From the NCBI GenBank assembly GCA_964610575.1, contig CAZSYX010000003.1, positions 1 to 64,000 of the forward strand: a DNA stretch of 64,000 nucleotides, written 5' to 3'. Both the position numbers and the translations under genes were made by a program. The notes below the pieces were generated by a model. The model searched no databases. It worked only from the letters and a program-made list of their open reading frames with translations, and was not told the origin of the DNA. The first letter of the stretch is position 1. Each line of letters starts with the position of its first letter. The DNA is from JADJWR01 sp964610575. Its GTDB lineage: Bacteria; Pseudomonadota; Gammaproteobacteria; Burkholderiales; Burkholderiaceae_F. This document shows positions 61,988 through 64,000 of this stretch, one piece after another.

Positions 61988-62571
61988 AGCACGCCGGATT
62001 CGGTGATGCCGAGGTCGAGCTGGATGTCGTGCGGCTTCGGGTCGATGCTCTTGACGCGGCCGCAGTCGAAGGCGATGCCGACCGTCGACGGCCGCACCGC
62101 CAGGCTCGCCAGCGTGCGGTCGTAGAAGCCGGCGCCGTAGCCGAGCCGATGACGCTGCTCGTCGATGCCGACGCAGGGGATCACCAGCAGCTGCGGCTTG
62201 AGCCGCTTGGGGGTATCCGGCACTTGGATTCCGAACTGCCCCGGCTTCATCGGCATGCGCGGATGCCAGGGCGCGAACTCGAGCAGCTGGCCGACGATCA
62301 CCGGCAGCGCCGCGCTGCGGGCGGGACTCTCGGCGAGCCAGGTCGTGATGGCTGCCGTCACGTCGGGTTCGCCGCGCGTCGGCCAGTAGAAGGCGAGCCG
62401 CTGCAGCGGCACCGTGCGCAGCCAGCGCAGCAGCCGGTCGCTGAGCATGCGCGAGCGCGCCTCACGATCGGCCAGCTCGTTGCGCGCGGCGAGCAGCTTC
62501 GCGCGCAGCGCGCCGCGCGCCGGGTCGGACGGTAATGCTTTCGGCGCCGGTGGCGGTGGAGTTCGGAACAT
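61984..62571 (-). CDS. ygfA: 5-formyltetrahydrofolate cyclo-ligase
   Basis: Recycles 5-formyltetrahydrofolate to the methenyl form. The 195-aa protein has an N-terminal helical part with basic residues (LRAKLLAARNELADREARSR), LAFYWPTRGEPDVTAAITTW, the conserved LLVIPCVGIDEQRHRLGYGA and GFYDRTLAS. The ATG at 62571 is chosen over a longer frame. Its stop overlaps the metF stop in the palindrome CTAG. It is divergent from the transglycosylase gene by 32 bases; no 6S RNA gene (as next to ygfA in enterobacteria) lies here. Confidence 0.93.
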   Translation of the reverse strand: MFRTPPPPAPKALPSDPARGALRAKLLAARNELADREARSRMLSDRLLRWLRTVPLQRLAFYWPTRGEPDVTAAITTWLAESPARSAALPVIVGQLLEFAPWHPRMPMKPGQFGIQVPDTPKRLKPQLLVIPCVGIDEQRHRLGYGAGFYDRTLASLAVRPSTVGIAFDCGRVKSIDPKPHDIQLDLGITESGVL

Positions 62572-62603
62572 CGCTGCGGAATTGCCTGTGCTAGCCTGCC
62601 CGC

Positions 62604-64000
62604 ATGCTGCAGCTCGGGCCAAGACGCATCGTACACATCGCTGTCCTTGCGCTTGCTGCCGCTGTCGCGTGCGGCTCGGCAGCAGCACAGCCGGCGGCCA
62701 AGCGTGGCGACGTCGCGAACGGCGACGCCAACTTGCTCGCTGCGCGCGAGACCTTTTCCGCCGGCGACCGCGGCCGGCTGGCGGTCGCCGCTGCGGCGAT
62801 CGGCGAACACCCGCTGAAGTCGTACGGCGAGTTCTGGTCGCTGCAGCTGCGCCTGCGTGGTGAGCGCAACGGCACGGCGGCGACGGTCGACCAGGCCGTT
62901 GCCGACTTCGTGCAGCGGCATCCGCGCACCTATGTCGCCGACCGGATCCGCCTCGACTGGCTGCTGAACCTCGGCGCGCGGCGCGAGTTCGCCACCCTGC
63001 TGCGCGCGCGGCCCACCCTAATCTGGGGCGACGATGCGCAGCTGCGCTGCTACGAACTGCTGGCCCGCTACGTCACGCAGGAGCGGCCGCAGGCGCTCGC
63101 TGCCGAGGGTCGCAGCCTCCTGGCGGCGACGCGCGAATCGGCCACCGAGGGCTGCACGGCACTGGCCGACGAGCTGATCGCCGAGCGCCAGCTGTCGGCA
63201 TGGACGCGAGTGCGGGCGCTGGTCGAGCACAACCAGCTCGCCTCGGCGCGGCGCGCGACCGCCGCGCTGCCGCCGGGGGATGCCGCGCAGGCGGCGCAGA
63301 TCATCGAGCAGCCGGCGCGCTGGCTCACGACGCACGAGCGGCGTATCAGCCGCCAGCAGGTCGAGCCGGCGTTGCTCGCGCTGGCACGGCTGTCGCGCGA
63401 CGACCCGGACAAGGCAGCCCAGTTCGCCTCGGCGCTGAACCTGCACTTCAGCCCCGAGCAGCGCGGCCTGGCCTGGGGCCGCATCGGCCACATGGCGGCG
63501 CTGAAGCTGATGCCGGAAGCGCTGGCTTGGTACCGGCACGGCGGGGAGCAGGTCGGCGTGGCGCCCGACACCGTGCGCGCCGACGAGGTGCTGGAGTGGC
63601 AGGTGCGGGCGGCGCTGCGCGCCGGCGACTGGCCAACGGTGCGCAGCACGATCGAGCGCATGCCCCCGCCACTGGCCGATGACCCGGCGTGGGTGTACTG
63701 GCATGGCCGCGCGCTCGCTGCCGCGGGCAATCGCGAGGCGGCCGAGCTTCAGTACGCGCGCATCGCCGACCGCTTCGAGTTCTACGGCAAGCTCGCTGCC
63801 GAGGAACTCGGCCGGCCGATCGTGCTGCCGCCGGCGGCGGCGGCCGTCAGCGCGGAGGAACTGGCGCCGATGCAGTCCAATGCCGGCTTCCGGCGGGCGC
63901 TCAGCTTCTACCGGCTCGGCCTGCGCATCGAAGGCCACCGCGAATGGAACTGGCAGCTGGGTGTGGCCAACGAAGGCGGCCGGATGACCGACCGGCAGAT
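62604..64000 (+). CDS. soluble lytic murein transglycosylase, N-terminal part (cut by window end)
   Basis: A Slt-like protein whose first 465 codons lie in the window; the frame is still open at 64000. It begins with a signal peptide (MLQLGPRRIVHIAVLALAAA through GSAAAQ), then a long superhelical region of helical pairs (LLARYVTQERPQALAAEGRS, LLALARLSRDDPDKAAQFAS, WVYWHGRALAAAGNREAAEL) and AEELGRPIVLP, which resemble the U- and L-domains of Slt70. The catalytic SLT domain should lie just beyond the window. The 32-bp gap to ygfA must hold the promoters of both divergent genes, or these overlap the coding regions. Confidence 0.88.
   Translation, partial: MLQLGPRRIVHIAVLALAAAVACGSAAAQPAAKRGDVANGDANLLAARETFSAGDRGRLAVAAAAIGEHPLKSYGEFWSLQLRLRGERNGTAATVDQAVADFVQRHPRTYVADRIRLDWLLNLGARREFATLLRARPTLIWGDDAQLRCYELLARYVTQERPQALAAEGRSLLAATRESATEGCTALADELIAERQLSAWTRVRALVEHNQLASARRATAALPPGDAAQAAQIIEQPARWLTTHERRISRQQVEPALLALARLSRDDPDKAAQFASALNLHFSPEQRGLAWGRIGHMAALKLMPEALAWYRHGGEQVGVAPDTVRADEVLEWQVRAALRAGDWPTVRSTIERMPPPLADDPAWVYWHGRALAAAGNREAAELQYARIADRFEFYGKLAAEELGRPIVLPPAAAAVSAEELAPMQSNAGFRRALSFYRLGLRIEGHREWNWQLGVANEGGRMTDRQ

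Noticed and set aside
62572..62603. A 6S RNA gene next to ygfA, as in enterobacteria
   Set aside because: Only 32 bases separate ygfA from the divergent transglycosylase gene, far too short for the roughly 180-nt 6S RNA.

Overview
The window is a gene-dense, GC-rich, ordinary chromosomal segment of a betaproteobacterium, most likely of the order Burkholderiales. The evidence is gene content and order: the block hslU-hslV / STAS protein / dksA / cobW / rlmI / xerC / DUF484 / dapF / two lpxL-type acyltransferases / metK, the block argB / HAD phosphatase / slmA, a DksA ending of betaproteobacterial type, and an S-adenosylhomocysteine (SAH) riboswitch before ahcY. I see no insertion sequence, prophage, CRISPR array, rRNA or tRNA gene. 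About 60 protein genes fill nearly all the sequence, many joined by 1-4 base ATGA or GTGA overlaps.

Region by region. 1-3.2 kb: gatCAB, the tRNA amidotransferase, on the minus strand. 3.4-10.2 kb: the rod-shape operon mreB-mreC-mreD-mrdA-rodA-rlpA, divergent from gatCAB. 10.3-15.2 kb: a CorC/CNNM-type membrane protein, an M20 peptidase and a receptor-like Ser/Thr kinase with an extracytoplasmic sensor. 15.2-18.2 kb: rsmI facing away from an LpoA-like gene, yraN and dolP. 18.4-21 kb: lemA and an M48 metalloprotease fused to a TerB-like tail. 21-28 kb, minus strand: a DUF4197 protein, a small membrane protein, lipA-lipB-ybeD-dat, a hypothetical protein, an alpha/beta hydrolase, a 2Fe-2S ferredoxin and a VanZ protein. 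28.2-31 kb: birA-coaX-SPOR protein and trmL. 31-35.4 kb, minus: metY, a LOG protein, gpsA, secB, grxC and a rhodanese. 35.4-40.4 kb: gpmA-envC-ctpA-moeB-dsbB. 40.4-44.9 kb, minus: slmA, sppA, a HAD phosphatase and argB. 45-56.8 kb: an HMA protein on plus, then the long minus-strand block hslU to the acyltransferases. 56.9-62 kb: a methionine and one-carbon cycle run, metK-ahcY-panE-holin-like-metF. 62-64 kb: ygfA on minus and a lytic transglycosylase cut by the window end.

Two themes tie much of it together. The first is envelope growth: MreBCD, PBP2, RodA, RlpA, LpoA-like, EnvC, CtpA, DolP, Slt, LpxL-type enzymes, XerC and SlmA. The second is the activated-methyl cycle: metK makes S-adenosylmethionine (SAM), ahcY removes SAH, and metF and ygfA supply and recycle folate one-carbon units.

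The most interesting non-coding signals are two leader RNAs. ahcY has a clear SAH riboswitch at 58233-58315. metK has a leader of about 130 nt in which a perfect 9-bp helix can hide the Shine-Dalgarno sequence, with a competing upstream hairpin; it is a candidate regulatory RNA that I do not recognise. A third candidate is an Arg-rich 29-codon reading frame with an embedded 9-bp hairpin whose stop overlaps the slmA start.
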